Made by a program: the position numbers and the translations under genes
The notes under the pieces: model-generated
Seen by the model: the letters and a program-made list of their open reading frames with translations, nothing else
Told to the model about the DNA's origin: nothing
Database searches by the model: none
Shown: positions 36,357-47,678 of the stretch, one piece after another
How the letters are laid out: each line of letters opens with the position of its first letter
How positions within the stretch are numbered: the first letter of the stretch is position 1
Origin: Craterostigma plantagineum
Taxonomy: Eukaryota; Streptophyta; Magnoliopsida; Lamiales; Linderniaceae
Reading direction: 5' to 3'
DNA: 64,000 nt
Assembly (NCBI GenBank): GCA_027422505.1
Contig: JAPQWV010000672.1
Location: 1-64,000, forward strand

Positions 36357-37170
36357 ATGGCGTCGAATTACGCTCGAGCCATTGTTCAAAGATCCTCAAA
36401 CTGCGCCAAGACCTTATTGCGTCGGGGCCAATCGTCTCCAGCGGGACCATCGAAGCTCAATGGACTCGCGGCCGACCTGCCTCGTCCCCGCTTCTTTTCT
36501 AGTTCGAGGTTTGATCTTTCCGTTTTGGTTAATGAATCATTTGCGATTGAATCAATGAACTTTAACCAAATTATTTGATAGGTTACCGGTAGAGCTAGTG
36601 CGTGCGGAGTCGTTGATGCCTCTGCACTCGGTGACTGCTTCCGCGCTATTAAAGTCGATGTTGTCTTCTGAGGTCGGGCGATGGGCATTTCTTTCTGAAG
36701 GTACGTAGGTATACTTCCCCCCATTTTCCGTTTTCCCCTCGAAATTCCTAACTTCTGTGAAAGTCGAACTTGTGCGTCGAGGAAATTTGGTTTAGCTGAA
36801 TGTCGTAGTTATGTAAAGCTTAACGTACAATATACTGCTGGACTTTAAGTCAAATCGCGATAATTGCCGGGCATAATTTTCCATATCTATTAGAAGAAGT
36901 TTGGAGGAATAAACGAGATGTAGTGTTACAGTTATTACTTACCTGCCTCAAAGTTTGTGTTGCGGTGAGAACTGCAAGTGCATATGTATGAACTTTTTAC
37001 CAAACTTCTCATTCATAGTATTTATTTGTGCGTGTGACATTTTTCATTACAGTCAGACTGCCATTGAATTCTTTCTTACATAGACAGCCAAATCTGTACT
37101 TGAACTTTTACTGGATAAATATTCCTTCATTCCTTTTGTTTACGCATCAGGATTTGCCACACCATTATAG
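36357..37170 (+). CDS. NFD6: NFD6-like mitochondrial protein
   Basis: Exons 36357-36508, 36582-36700 and a 20-base last coding exon 37151-37170 join to 96 residues. The N-terminus is Arg/Ser-rich without acids, as in a mitochondrial presequence. The conserved core RLPVELVRAESLMPLHSVTASALLKSML and the terminal EGFATPL are the NUCLEAR FUSION DEFECTIVE 6 signature. NFD6 is needed for polar nuclear fusion in the Arabidopsis embryo sac; its molecular role is unknown. The tiny third exon is supported because it alone produces EGFATPL with acceptor GCATCAG at 37144-37150. If the second intron is kept, translation stops at once after EGT (36709), giving a second isoform. More non-coding 3' exons are possible (donor AAG|GTAATT near 37213). 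Confidence 0.85.
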
Positions 37171-37523
37171 CAGCACGTTTTTGCGACTTCCCAACATAGA
37201 GATGACTGAAAGGTAATTCCTTGTCAAGACAACGTAATAGTATGATTATCTTTGAACCATAAGTAACAATGTTTTGTCGGAATGGTTTTTCTTCTTTTTG
37301 GTTGTGTTGTCCCCGTTGGATTCTGTTTTGGCCTTTCATAAGTAATTCCCAGTTTTTCACTTCCTACCTGAGACTTTGATATAACAATGATTGATTGAAA
37401 AATGTTTACAAGGATGTTACGAGCATCCATCTTAGACAATTCATGCCTTGATAAAAAAAAAAGGTGATAAATGATACAAGAAGGATTGAAGAACTCTAGA
37501 TTTAGAAACAATGTTCGATCCCA

Positions 37524-37754
37524 TCAAGGATTTGTTGACTTGTGAGAAAACACATGTCCCGCTCCAGGGCTTGGACCAGAATTTCTGATATTTGCTCGGA
37601 TAGTCGCTAACTCTCCCTTAAGATCGTATGTTCTTCGTATGGGCCGAGATGACTCTTTATCTTGTAAGTTACTAATGATTCGGCCTCGAGCAGATGAAAG
37701 TAATAGGCATAGAATCAAGAGATGCAATGTGTGATATTTAACACTAATAGCCAT
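37524..37754 (-). CDS. Secreted peptide precursor with SGPS motif (PIP/PIP-like family)
   Basis: A 76-residue precursor starts with a signal peptide (YHTLHLLILCLLLSSARG), continues with a basic variable region, and carries SGPSPGAGH near the C-terminus. The SGPS...G.GH core marks the PAMP-induced secreted peptide (PIP/PIPL) family, whose processed and hydroxylated peptides are sensed by RLK7-type receptors in immunity and root development. Unlike typical members, about nine residues (VFSHKSTNP) follow the motif. The ATG at 37754 is chosen because the signal peptide follows directly; an upstream in-frame ATG would place a non-secretory leader before it. A TATA-like run lies 61 bases upstream. 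Confidence 0.72.
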   Translation of the reverse strand: MAISVKYHTLHLLILCLLLSSARGRIISNLQDKESSRPIRRTYDLKGELATIRANIRNSGPSPGAGHVFSHKSTNP

Positions 37755-38643
37755 GAATATCTTGTGTAAGAATGGATGAAGCCTCGATAGCTTCAAGTTT
37801 GGGTGTTGAATGTGTATATAAATATAGCGTAGAAACAAGTGTGTTGGATTCAAACACGTTAGAGCAAAGAGTACATGTAAAAGCATGACGGACGATGACA
37901 TGCATAGCTGCTAAGCAAAGCCAACGATATATACTTAAGTGTCCTTATTAAATTATTTTTTTATTCAGTCCAATAAAATCTTATCGAATTTAATTGCGAC
38001 TTGAGCTTGTTCCTTGCAAGTGACGCTGTTCGATTTGCACTCAACTTCCTTTTTTTTTGAGGAATTATCCTACATAACAAATATACATGGGCAATTTAAG
38101 GACTTATTAGTACGGAGTTTTATGTTATTTTATTTATAAGAATATAAAGTAAATAAACTATATAAATCATAGAAAGGAATTTTCCAGCTTTCATCACTCC
38201 GAGTTAATATTAAATAATGAGATTGCTAACCATTGAAAGGCATAATATGATATGACTAAAAAATATATAGAATGCAACGCTATCAACCCCCACTAACCAA
38301 TCATTCAGATTGGTTTATGAATTTTTTCCCCTTCAATATGTATATATATCAATTTTTTTTATTCAATTGAGATAGGTATTATAAGCAAAGCACCTAATAT
38401 ACTATCTTTGGATACTTAATCGGTCATTAATCCAACCCGACCGTTGTAAGGTTTGACCCAGCCCATCCGATTTCCCCTTTCCTTACCGTTATCATACCAA
38501 ACCAAACCAAACAAATCATCACATCACACCCTGGAAAAACGGAGAGGGAAAGACGATTTGCAGAGAAAACAACCTCAAATCAATCTGTCTGCAAATCATC
38601 ATTCCCTCATATGCCCTTTTTTATTTTTTTGTTGGGAGATTAG
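37755..38643. other. Intergenic, peptide promoter and next gene's leader
   Basis: AT-rich DNA between two divergent genes. Nothing beyond the TATA box above and a CAAACCAAACC-type leader near 38500 is recognised. Confidence 0.45.
37815..37826 (-). promoter_or_regulatory. TATA box of the SGPS peptide gene
   Basis: TATATTTATATA on the minus strand lies about 61 bases before the ATG at 37754. This supports the short transcript and argues against the longer upstream start at 37901. Confidence 0.5.
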
Positions 38644-39108
38644 ATGATGCCCGATAGATCCTCTCCGCGAAAAGGGGATTCATCAACAATAAGGGACGAT
38701 GAGTCGTCAGCAGCAGCAGCATTATTCTTCAAGCGTGGATGTTGCTGCGTATTATTCTGGAAATTCCCAGCTGATTATAGCTGGGAAAGAGTCCTTACTA
38801 CCGATCGACCACAGCAAGCAGAGAAAAGCAGCAGGGAAGAAGATCAAAAGAATTGCAGGCTTATTCGTATATGGTGGGGCGAGGTATTGTTGCCGGCGTT
38901 GAGGAAGGTTCGCGAGTGGTCGGAGGTCGCCGCCGGCCCGAAGTGGAAGACGTTCATTCGCCGGTTCAGTAAAACCGGCCGTTCGAAAACCGGCAAGTTC
39001 CACTACGACCCATTGAGCTACGCTCTTAATTTCGACGAGGGTCAAAACGGTAAATTCGGGCCGCATTCCCAGGGACTTCTCTTGAAGGAGGTCAACGCCC
39101 TCACTTGA
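38644..39108 (+). CDS. Uncharacterised small basic plant protein
   Basis: A single exon encodes 154 residues with no recognised domain. The N-terminus is Ser/Arg-rich and is followed by an RGCCCVLFW cysteine cluster. The middle has WWGEVLLPALRKVREWSEV and the second half AGPKWKTFIRRFSKT, then GKFHYDPLSYALNFDEG. I recall this last motif from a family of unknown plant proteins, so it is probably real and conserved. No signal peptide or clear membrane helix. A TATA-like or strong promoter motif is not evident. The pair of Met codons at the start makes the exact first residue uncertain by one. Confidence 0.72.
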   Translation: MMPDRSSPRKGDSSTIRDDESSAAAALFFKRGCCCVLFWKFPADYSWERVLTTDRPQQAEKSSREEDQKNCRLIRIWWGEVLLPALRKVREWSEVAAGPKWKTFIRRFSKTGRSKTGKFHYDPLSYALNFDEGQNGKFGPHSQGLLLKEVNALT

Positions 39109-39794
39109 GAATAGAGCACAGCCTTCTTCGTTTCTTTTCTTTTCCTTTTCTTTTTTTACTGTTTTTAGGTTTTGTTGCGGCGTGTTTGGTCCCTTATTCA
39201 TGTCGACTTTTTCTAATTATTCATTTTTCACAAAAGGGATTAGATTAATAAACGATTCATTGGTTCGTTACATTCTGTTCAATTTAATTATCATGGATTG
39301 GGAATGAATGGTGGATTATAGTTCTTTCTTGCGGGTCCATCGTTAGCGATAGCGTGATGTTATTTATTACAAGGAGATACAGACCTTGGCCGCCTATTTC
39401 CGTCAGTTGTCACAAGTAAGGATTACCTATTAAACAAAGGCAAAGTAAGCCCACCTCACAATTTTTATTTTTCGGTTGAATTGAAAGGAAGGATAGTGAA
39501 AGGAAGTTGGGCAGTCATGTCAGGCGAGCACAATCATTGATCCATAGATTTTGCTTGTCAGTTCTCTGATAATAATAAGTAACGCCTCAACACAAATTGA
39601 CATGCCATTTTCATGTCTTATATCGGAAATAATAACGAACGATTCATCCGATCATATCAAAGAGCAATTAAAATTCACCAAGCAAACGCCACCCAGTTTC
39701 TTCTCGAGAAAGACAACTAACATGATGCTCTCTATACAATCAATCCTATCTATCTAGGAACATATGGCAAGCAAGAAAGTGTAATATGAATCAA
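39109..39794. other. Intergenic, convergent 3' ends
   Basis: About 690 bases with a poly-T-rich 3' UTR on the left. No gene or repeat recognised. Confidence 0.5.
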
Positions 39795-40904
39795 TCATGG
39801 TAAGCCCAAGCTAGGATTATCCTCCTCACCACCTGCAAATCGACCACCCTTCTTAGGCCACAACCAAATCTTCGAAACAGAGTAACTGTCCTTTTTAGCG
39901 CCCGCCGTTATCTTCTTACCATCGTCATCACAGCTGCGATTCTGCTCGCTGGGCCCTCTGTTCAACGCATCATAATTCTTGTTCCTGCTTAAGGCAGACA
40001 CTCTAAGCTTCGCATCGCCAACTACGTATTGGTAAGAAGACCCCATTGAGTAGCACCTCCTAGCATCCAAATTGCTGCTGCTGCTGCTGCTCTCTCCCAC
40101 CATACCCTCCTCATTGGCACCGCCTTGATTGTTTAGCTTTCGAAACTTGCCAAGCCTCACTGGGAAAATGCCCTTTTCTGTCGCTATCTCTTCGATCTCC
40201 GCCTTCTTCTGAGCTATAAAGAACCCATTTTCTCTATAATTAGGACAGCCCTCTTCTTCCCTGAAGTCTTGGTAGTCGAAAACGGGGTTCTCCATGGGAA
40301 ATTCTGGATTGAACAGAGCATTCCTGCATAGGGGGCACGTTGAGTTGGATAGAAGCCACGTGTCGATGCAGTTTATGTGGAAGGCGTGGCTGCAAGTAGG
40401 AAGCAATCTAAGCCGATCCGTCTCAGAAAATTCAGACAGACAGACGGCGCAATCGAAGGGCTCCTTAGGACCGACGACTTCCTTGTAAGAGAAAACTGGC
40501 AGTGCGTCGATGAAGGCCTGGTCTAGGCCAGAGTCGTGAAGGTGAAAGAGCTGCTGAAGCTGTCTTTGGAGGGTTTCTTCTGAAGTAGACGAAGCTCCGA
40601 GGTGGTTTCGATTAGACGATGATGATGAAGATGTGTTGTTCTTGGTGAGGAATCTGACAAGCAAGTGGAGTAAACCGGCGATGAAGAAGAGAACAGCTAA
40701 TATCACTATTATGAATAGCACTGCTGGGCTTATTTTGCTGCCTGATGAAGACGGATTGAATGAATCTCTTCTGTGGACATCGCTGTAAGAAGGTGGTGAG
40801 AGTGGGAACACACCATCTTTTTGGTTCTGATGAATCCAAGACATCTTCAGATGCCCAGAAAATAGCAATCTCTGCCTTTGCATTTTTGTCATCGGACGAA
40901 CCAT
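39795..40904 (-). CDS. ATL46: RING-H2 E3 ubiquitin ligase, ATL46-type
   Basis: One intronless frame encodes up to 369 residues. A membrane helix (SPAVLFIIVILAVLFFIAGL) lies near the N-terminus. It is followed by the GLD motif (SGLDQAFIDALPVFSY) and a canonical RING-H2 finger, CAVC-X14-CSHAFHINC-X10-CPLC, with the conserved Trp in DTWLL. Downstream conserved blocks SSNLDARRCYSMGSYQ-like and SVSKIWLWPKK identify the ATL46/47 clade. ATL proteins are membrane-anchored ligases acting in ubiquitin transfer, often induced by elicitors. The family usually begins MSW; here MSWIHQNQKDG starts at 40844, so the 20 residues before it (from ATG 40904) may be untranslated. Agrees with At5g40250 in the corresponding Arabidopsis segment. 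Confidence 0.92.
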   Translation of the reverse strand: MVRPMTKMQRQRLLFSGHLKMSWIHQNQKDGVFPLSPPSYSDVHRRDSFNPSSSGSKISPAVLFIIVILAVLFFIAGLLHLLVRFLTKNNTSSSSSSNRNHLGASSTSEETLQRQLQQLFHLHDSGLDQAFIDALPVFSYKEVVGPKEPFDCAVCLSEFSETDRLRLLPTCSHAFHINCIDTWLLSNSTCPLCRNALFNPEFPMENPVFDYQDFREEEGCPNYRENGFFIAQKKAEIEEIATEKGIFPVRLGKFRKLNNQGGANEEGMVGESSSSSSNLDARRCYSMGSSYQYVVGDAKLRVSALSRNKNYDALNRGPSEQNRSCDDDGKKITAGAKKDSYSVSKIWLWPKKGGRFAGGEEDNPSLGLP

Positions 40905-42940
40905 CTCACCATAAACATCTCACCCTCTGAACAGTTAAACACAAGAAAACAGTGCTTAGTCAGTTGGGAGTAATATAAAAACAGAGTAAAGATCGAATCT
41001 TGAAGCGAAATTCCCTAATTCTTTTTAAGATGGGAAACCTCCAAAGTATGAGCTGTCTGTAACAAAATGTCCAAAGACTAGGACAACAGAAGCTTCAAAA
41101 GATTGAGAAGAAGCAAACTACCCCATTAAAAAAGAATACATAAACGGACCCTACTTCACTACAACAAGAACCCTAAAGACGGAGGCTATTGGACAGGAAT
41201 CTTAACACCCTCGTTTTTTCTATCGCAGAGCGTATCGAAATTTAATACGAAAGCAAGACAAAACCTCTAGGTCTTGGTCTCACTCCAATTTCAAAAGAAA
41301 AGAATATATTAAAAACGCTGATACAGAGATCTGCAGTCAAAGATTGCAGTCTATACATTCATGGTGTCGGATCCTATTCAGAGAAAAGAGAGAGATCCTT
41401 CTGTATCATAGAGAATAAACTAGCTGGATTTACTCTGATGATTGGTGAAAGCAAAGATGTTCATGTTTGTGTGTATGTATGTATGTTTCCTTCCTGATTT
41501 TAGCAGGCGAGATAAATCATTTGAAGCTGACCACACCAGAGGTTTGTCACTGGTTTTGTTAAGAGAGTGGAAGGGGCAAAGGAACGCAGAAAAAGACGCC
41601 ACTTTTATTTCTTTCTAGGCTGAGAAAGACAATAAAAATAATAAAAGTAATTTAAAAAGAGAAAAAAGGAAAAGATTATTACAAAACAGAGCGAGATTTC
41701 ATGTTCATGTTTCAGTTTAGTACTCTTTGGTTTGATTTGAAGTACACGCGTTGAAGTAGCACGTGTACCTTTGCTTCCTTCAACTATTCACCCGAAGAAT
41801 GTGGGCCTACGAAAATGGCTCGAGTCCACTTACATGGGCTAATATTTCGGTTACTCGATTAAGCAACTTTGATTTGACATTTAAAATCACAATTAATGAT
41901 TTTATGGCTAATTTAATGAGAAGTTTGAATACTCGATTTTTATGCCATTATGGCAAATTTGACTTTTTTTCCATCTAATATCCGATTATGGAATATGGAT
42001 TTTTTCTCCTACTTGATCATATTCTTAGACATTTATCTTATAGTTGCGAGTTGTGGAAAATATTGTTAGTTATATCCTCTGTAGTATAGTATGTATATTC
42101 CGCTTGCATGCCTGTAGTAATTAATTATCACATTGCTTGTTTTGTACGATATGGGCTGGCTGGATGGATTAAACGTACGGGAGTTCCTCGCTTAACTAGT
42201 TCATATTTGCATAAAAACAAAGATAGTGGATGGTTTTTGTTTTAATTATAGTTTTAATATTTAATTAAAAAATAAGCAGTATACTAAAAAAAGAATTGCA
42301 GTTATTTTTTAAGAAAACCGTGTTATACCCTACACCTACGTGATCCAATATTTTAATTTTAGTTAATATTTTTTATAATGTAAAAATACACACATCAAAT
42401 CAATTTTGATTTGGCAGTTTGTATCCCCTCTCCCCATTTATATAATAGTATAGATTTAAACCATAACACCTCTATTCTTTTATATAAAAGGTGTAGTGTG
42501 GCGTGTGCTATAAACTGCAACATTTAGTCTGTCATATTTGCAATTTGGTCCCCAATTTTTATTTGATTACTTTAATAATTTTCATATCACTTTTACATGT
42601 TTATTTATTATACTTTCATTCCTAAATTTTATTTTTTATTTATATAGTTAAAAATTATCTTTCATCTGCTAGACATGAAAAAAATTAAATCTCAAAATTA
42701 AAAATAACGTAAAATTAGATTCTAAGCTCTGAAAAAGTATTAGCTCATATAATGCCAACTCTATAAGCTATGTTTATTTGTGGTAAACACTGCTGATTAT
42801 TACACGAATAAAAAGGTTACATAACAATAGAGAAACCAACTTAATGTAACGAATATAGCCTTAATATAAAAGCTTAGGATACAAAAAAAACTTAGATTAA
42901 GAGGCATACGGATTTCTTAGTTTGGTTGTATCGTGGCCTA
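40905..42940. other. Intergenic, ATL promoter
   Basis: The left half probably holds an ATL 5'-UTR with introns and a GTAT/TGTA microsatellite (about 41470-41490). The right half is AT-rich DNA up to the pseudokinase 3' end. Frames at 41420-41602 and 41763-41978 are not supported. Confidence 0.45.
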
Positions 42941-44338
42941 TTATTGTACATCCTTAAACGACCTAGTCGTCGAATAGTCCGAGACATCCATGGATCTTTC
43001 ATCGTCGTCCTTAACAGCGTTGATCGCCATAGCCACATCCTTCATGCTCGGCCTTGCCTCGTAAGACTTATTGACGCATTTAATAGCAATCTGCAGCAAA
43101 TTTACCATCCTCTCCTCGCTAGCCCCTTCCTTAATCAAGCTCCTATCGAACACTTCAACGGTCCACTCTTCTCTTACAACCGCCAGAACCCAACTCGCTA
43201 TGTCCAAACCCTCGTCCAAGACCATTCTCCCCGTTAATAGCTCGAGGAGAATCGAGCCAAAAGCGTATACATCTGCCTTGAATAATAACGCCGAGCTGCT
43301 GACGATTGATTGTTGTTGGAATTTGTTTCTGTGAGCGTTGTTAATCAGTGGCTGTTCTTGATTTTCCTCGATCGACAGGCCGTATTCGCTGATGCACGGC
43401 TCCATGTTTTGGTCGAAAAGAACGTTTGAGGACTTGAGATTTCCGTGTGGGATGTTGTCGTGTAAGAGTTTCTCGTGCATGAAAGCTAATGCGTTGGCCA
43501 TTTTAGCTGCAACTGATAGCCTGATACTCCACTCAAATGACTTGCCTGGTAGTGGAGTGGGATGGGACACTTGATATTTCTTAAGACAAAAGATTAATTA
43601 GTGTTTAACATAATACAGTAGATGTTAGTTATGATTACCGTTTGCACGAATCAATTTGAAGAGGTTTCCATTGGTCTGATACTCGTAGACCAAAAGCTTC
43701 TCTTGTTTCGAACCGTAAAATGCGATTACGGGCAAAACGTTAGGGTGCTTCACTTGGTCGAGTCTCTTCATCCTCTGCTTGAATTCCTCGGTGGGTATCA
43801 TCCAATCTTTGATTCTTTTCACCACGAGCGTCACGCCATGGGCATCGCACTTCACCTTATAAACGCTGCCGTGTTTTCCTCTTCCAATAAGCTCGGCTGG
43901 GGACTTGAGAAGATCCTCGAATTTGAGCCCGTTAACGATGGGGCTCGTAAGGACGGTGAGCGAAGAAGAAACAGCAGCTTTGTTGTTACTCTCCTCCTCC
44001 GTCGAAAGGTCGTCGCTTTTGCCACCGCCCTTCAACTCGATTGAGGAGAAACTGGGCTTGTTGTTGATCTTGATCTCATCGAGAGCTTCGAGTTCTCTGT
44101 TTTCTCGTTTGTTCTTCTTGCATGTCTTTCTCATGCAGATGTATATAGAACATAGAATGGCTAAAGCTATTACGATGTAGCCGCAGAACATGAGAATCTG
44201 ATCGTATCGAATGCCATGACGATGATGATGTTGATTATTGGGTTCTTCTTCTCCTTCAGATTTTACGGAGAGTTGTAGGAGGAAGATGGAAGCTAACCAA
44301 GCCCAGATCAGAATCTGCTTCATTCTAGATGTGCACAT
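42941..44338 (-). CDS. LRR-less receptor-like pseudokinase
   Basis: Exons 44338-43639 and 43569-42941 join to 442 residues. A signal peptide (ILIWAWLASIFLLQLSVKS) is followed by only about 25 ectodomain residues, then a membrane helix (ILMFCGYIVIALAILCSIYIC). A Ser-rich juxtamembrane stretch leads into a kinase fold of the LRR-III 'probable inactive receptor kinase' type: SPAELIGRGKHGSVYK, VVKRIKDW, HGNLKSSNVLF, LLELLTGRM and ARPSMKDVA. The catalytic HRD is HGN and DFG is SEYG, so phosphotransfer is unlikely. Relatives carry several LRRs before the helix, and none are present here. The intron position inside the kinase is typical of the LRR-III group. Start is the first ATG (44338); a second at 44323 would also keep the signal peptide. 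Confidence 0.86.
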
Positions 44339-45040
44339 CAAAGAGTACAATCTAAACAAAGAGTAGCAGCTACTATTTACAGAAGAAGAAGAAGTGATGA
44401 CTTAGAGAGAATGCCAAAGCTTAAGACAAGTACAGTTGGTGATTTATAATGGGCATTGGAGTTGCTTTACATTACTACATTTTAAATCATTCGCGGCCTG
44501 CTTCTGAATTAGATATATATTTTTTTTTTGGAGAAAAGCTTCTGAATGTTGTGTGCTGTATGTACTATGCCGGCCGATTAAATATGAATTCATGTCATTT
44601 TCAATTGAATGATTCTTGAAATCTGAGATGGCAACGACGTTAACGTCCCCTAGCGATCAGACTTTTCAAGATTGCCGATTTTTGTTGGACACTTTGGGTA
44701 TATTCGCATGCTGCAACTTTATGATAGAATATTGTTTGACCCAGTTTTGTTTTGTTCTTCCTTTGGCTACGCAGAAGAATCATTGCAGAAACTACAAAAA
44801 CGGCTCTTCTCAAACTCACGAGGAAGATGACTAACTCGGTATAAGAATCACAGACAGACTGAAATAGCTCACTCAAGAATTTCGCGGTCTTTGTAGTAGT
44901 AACAGTATATTAGTCATGGGAATACAAATTAAAGAATCAACTCTACAGTTTACAGCTATCTTTTCCATTCCAACTATATTATTATGTATCGTGTCTATCC
45001 TTCGAAATCTTTTACCTGCATGTGCTTCATCATTGCTTGA
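44339..45040. other. Intergenic
   Basis: About 700 bases between the pseudokinase start and the CSLC 3' end. AT-rich; the frame at 44616-44834 is not supported. Confidence 0.5.
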
Positions 45041-47309
45041 TTAGCTCACTTGCTCTCCGATTAAGTCCAACCCCACAACCAAAAAGGTCAAACCTTGAAA
45101 CATGAGGTAATAAAAGTGAATCCCCTGCGCAGACAACAAGCTCCTCGCAGCAGCAGTGAGCAGAACAAAAGCCAGCGCCAGCTCTTTCCTGTAAATCCTA
45201 TTCTTCTTCTTCTTCACAATCTTCGCCTGCATCAGTGGCGAAATTGCTGCTTCCTTGTGCTCGTTTAACTTCTCCAGCATCTCCAGCCCAGATTCTGAAA
45301 GCCTCCTCTGTATCTTCTCCTCGCTTAAGTTCTTCGATTCCCTCTCAGCCAGGCTCAGCAAGTCAGATTCAGATGCCCTCCCAGTTTTCTTGGTGACCAC
45401 CCATTCGTAAGCACTCCCAAGCTGAAACAGCCCAGAGATCATCGCGTTGAATTTCGTGACTGACATTGTGTTTTCGAACAGTAGGTAAGGTACGAGGAAA
45501 GGGAAGGATTTAGGAGACGGTAAGATTCCGAGTAAGGACATGACGACTGGGACGTAGCATATGACCCACGCCGGCAATTCAGCTTCAGGTATGAACATGG
45601 TCAGCGGTAGGATGATGCAGAACAGCGTGAACGAATAGAACGGAAGTATGAGCTTCCTCAGAAGGAAGAACAAGAAGACCATGTTCGCCTTTTTCCACCT
45701 TGATATCTGTAAGAAAACGACAAAAAAGAAAGATTAAGACCGAATCGAGACAATGGTTGGTTTACGATTAAACAGTTGTACAAACCTTTGAAGATATGAT
45801 CTGTGGGAGACAAAGCCTGAAGAGCTGCATAGGCCCAGAGTGCCAACGGTGCTGCTGCTTCTTGTAAGCTTCGTACGATTCAGGCAATTCGCAGAGCACT
45901 TTAACGTCATTGAGGAACACGAATTTCCAGCCATTTAAGTGGGCTCGAACCGCTATGTCCATGTCTTCGACGGTCGTTCTTTCTAACCAGCCGCCAGATT
46001 CTTCCAAGGCCTCGATCCTCCAAACGCCAGCTGTCCCATTGAATCCGAAGAAGTTGAGGAAATACCCATTGACTTGCTGTTCGACTTCGAAGTGGAAGCA
46101 CAAGTTGATGTTTTGGAGCCTCGTGAGTAAGTTCTCATCCTTGTTTACGAAGGACCATCGGGCTTGAACAAGGCCGACCTCGGGTTTTCCCTGCAATAGA
46201 AAAAGAGAGTTAAAAACGAAGATCAAGAAACTAATTGGCTAAGAAAAGATCCATTTTTTTTTAGCTGATTCCTACCTTGAAATGGGGTATTGTGAGCTTG
46301 AGGAAATCTGGGTTGGGCTGAAAATCTGCGTCGAATATGGCCACGTACTCGTAATCTTTGACGTAATCGCAAGACATGGCTGATTTAAGGTTGCCTGCTT
46401 TGTAGCCAGTTCTGATGAATCTGTGCCTGTAAATTATGTTTACGCCTTTTTCTTTCCACGAAATCACTTCGTCTCTTATCAGATTCTGTAAGAGTTGGTC
46501 GTCAGAATCGTCCAAGACTTGAACCAAGAAACGATCTTTCGGCCAGTCTAGTTGGCAAACAGCGCCTATCGATTGCTCGAATACCTTCAGACATATATTT
46601 CTTCGAGTAAGATCAAAAGCTCCTACCAACAGCACCAAGAATCATGATAAGTAAATATATTTATTACCTCTCTCTCGTTGCACATGGGAATCTGAACAAG
46701 GACCATGGGGAAGCTCGAGCCATCCTCGAGATCAAAAGGCTCGCACTCCACAACAGGCTTGAGCTTCTTGAATTTGATCCAAAACCATCCCATACACTGA
46801 ACAAATCGATCCATGGATTGGATCATAAAGAGAACGATGCAAAACTTGGAGATACTGACGATCAAAGGAGAGACGTAATCAGCTCTAAAGTTCAACCAAG
46901 CCACGTAGCCCGAATGGACCAAGTTGGGAACTTCCCATGGATTCACATAGCTCAAATCCCACTCATTGTAATAAGCAAAGATTTCTATGACGAGGGCCGT
47001 CAGCAAAACCGCCAAGAATCCCTTGATAAACCTGTACATTAACCTCCCCCTATGCCTTGGGTCCTCGTCGTTCTGATCTGACGTGGCGATGCGTTTCTTG
47101 ATGACTCCAAAGACCGTGCAAGACCTCAGAGCCAGCCATGGAATGCTGGTCAGAATTCTGTGTGCTTTGAGCAAGAGGACGTAAGTGAACTGCTTTGGGC
47201 TCGTGGATTTTTGCTGCTTTTCCTGTAATGTTGATCCACCATGGTTGACCTCTATCAATGAGACGTTCTCAGGCTTGTCTAGCGTTACTACCACCGTGTT
47301 TGGTGCCAT
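45041..47309 (-). CDS. CSLC4: Xyloglucan beta-1,4-glucan synthase, CSLC4-type
   Basis: Exons 47309-46668, 46584-46276, 46190-45786 and 45706-45041 join in frame to 673 residues. It is a family-2 glycosyltransferase with the processive signature: D in LDDSDD, D in [11 protein letters not shown] in TVEDMDIAV and QQHRW. It has two N-terminal and about four C-terminal membrane helices (including [16 protein letters not shown] and the terminal [16 protein letters not shown]). CSLC proteins make the glucan backbone of xyloglucan in the Golgi from UDP-glucose. The N-terminal [22 protein letters not shown] and [15 protein letters not shown] blocks match CSLC4. A GAAA repeat and a long GA repeat lie in the 5' region. 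A TBL acetyltransferase gene lies 2.9 kb away in divergent orientation. Confidence 0.95.
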
Positions 47310-47363
47310 TGAAGATCCAAGAATGATGACCGAACTAATGGTGGAACCAAATTGACCACAGAA

Positions 47364-47395
47364 GAAAGAAAGAAAGAAAGAAAGAGAAAGAAAAA
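47364..47395. repeat. (GAAA)n microsatellite in the CSLC4 leader
   Basis: GAAA units repeat from 55 bases upstream of the CSLC4 ATG. On the transcript strand this is a (TTTC)n pyrimidine tract. Confidence 0.85.
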
Positions 47396-47639
47396 ACTAT
47401 ATAGCTTTGAGATTTACACAGCAGAGAAACCTGCTAGACCATCAAATTTTCTTTTGGTAATGAAACACGGGCAACAGTAATGTTAATATACTATGCCGTG
47501 ATATACAAGTCCCTTTGTATAAATATATATACTGCTTTTTCCACTGAAATCTGGATCTTACAACAGAAATTCAGTTACAACTGAGTTCTCAATTCCCAAG
47601 TCAAACCCCTCTCTTTCTTTCTTACATACATTACATAGG

Positions 47640-47642
<3 letters not shown>

Positions 47643-47671
<29 letters not shown>
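47643..47671. repeat. (GA)n microsatellite upstream of CSLC4
   Basis: A 29-base uninterrupted GA run about 335 bases before the CSLC4 ATG. GA/CT repeats of this kind bind BBR/BPC factors in plants and are also polymorphic markers. No sequence beyond the repeat supports function. Confidence 0.9.

Positions 47672-47678
<7 letters not shown>

Noticed and set aside
46644..47042. 132-codon plus-strand frame inside CSLC4
   Set aside because: It is antisense to a CSLC4 exon and intron, with no domain.
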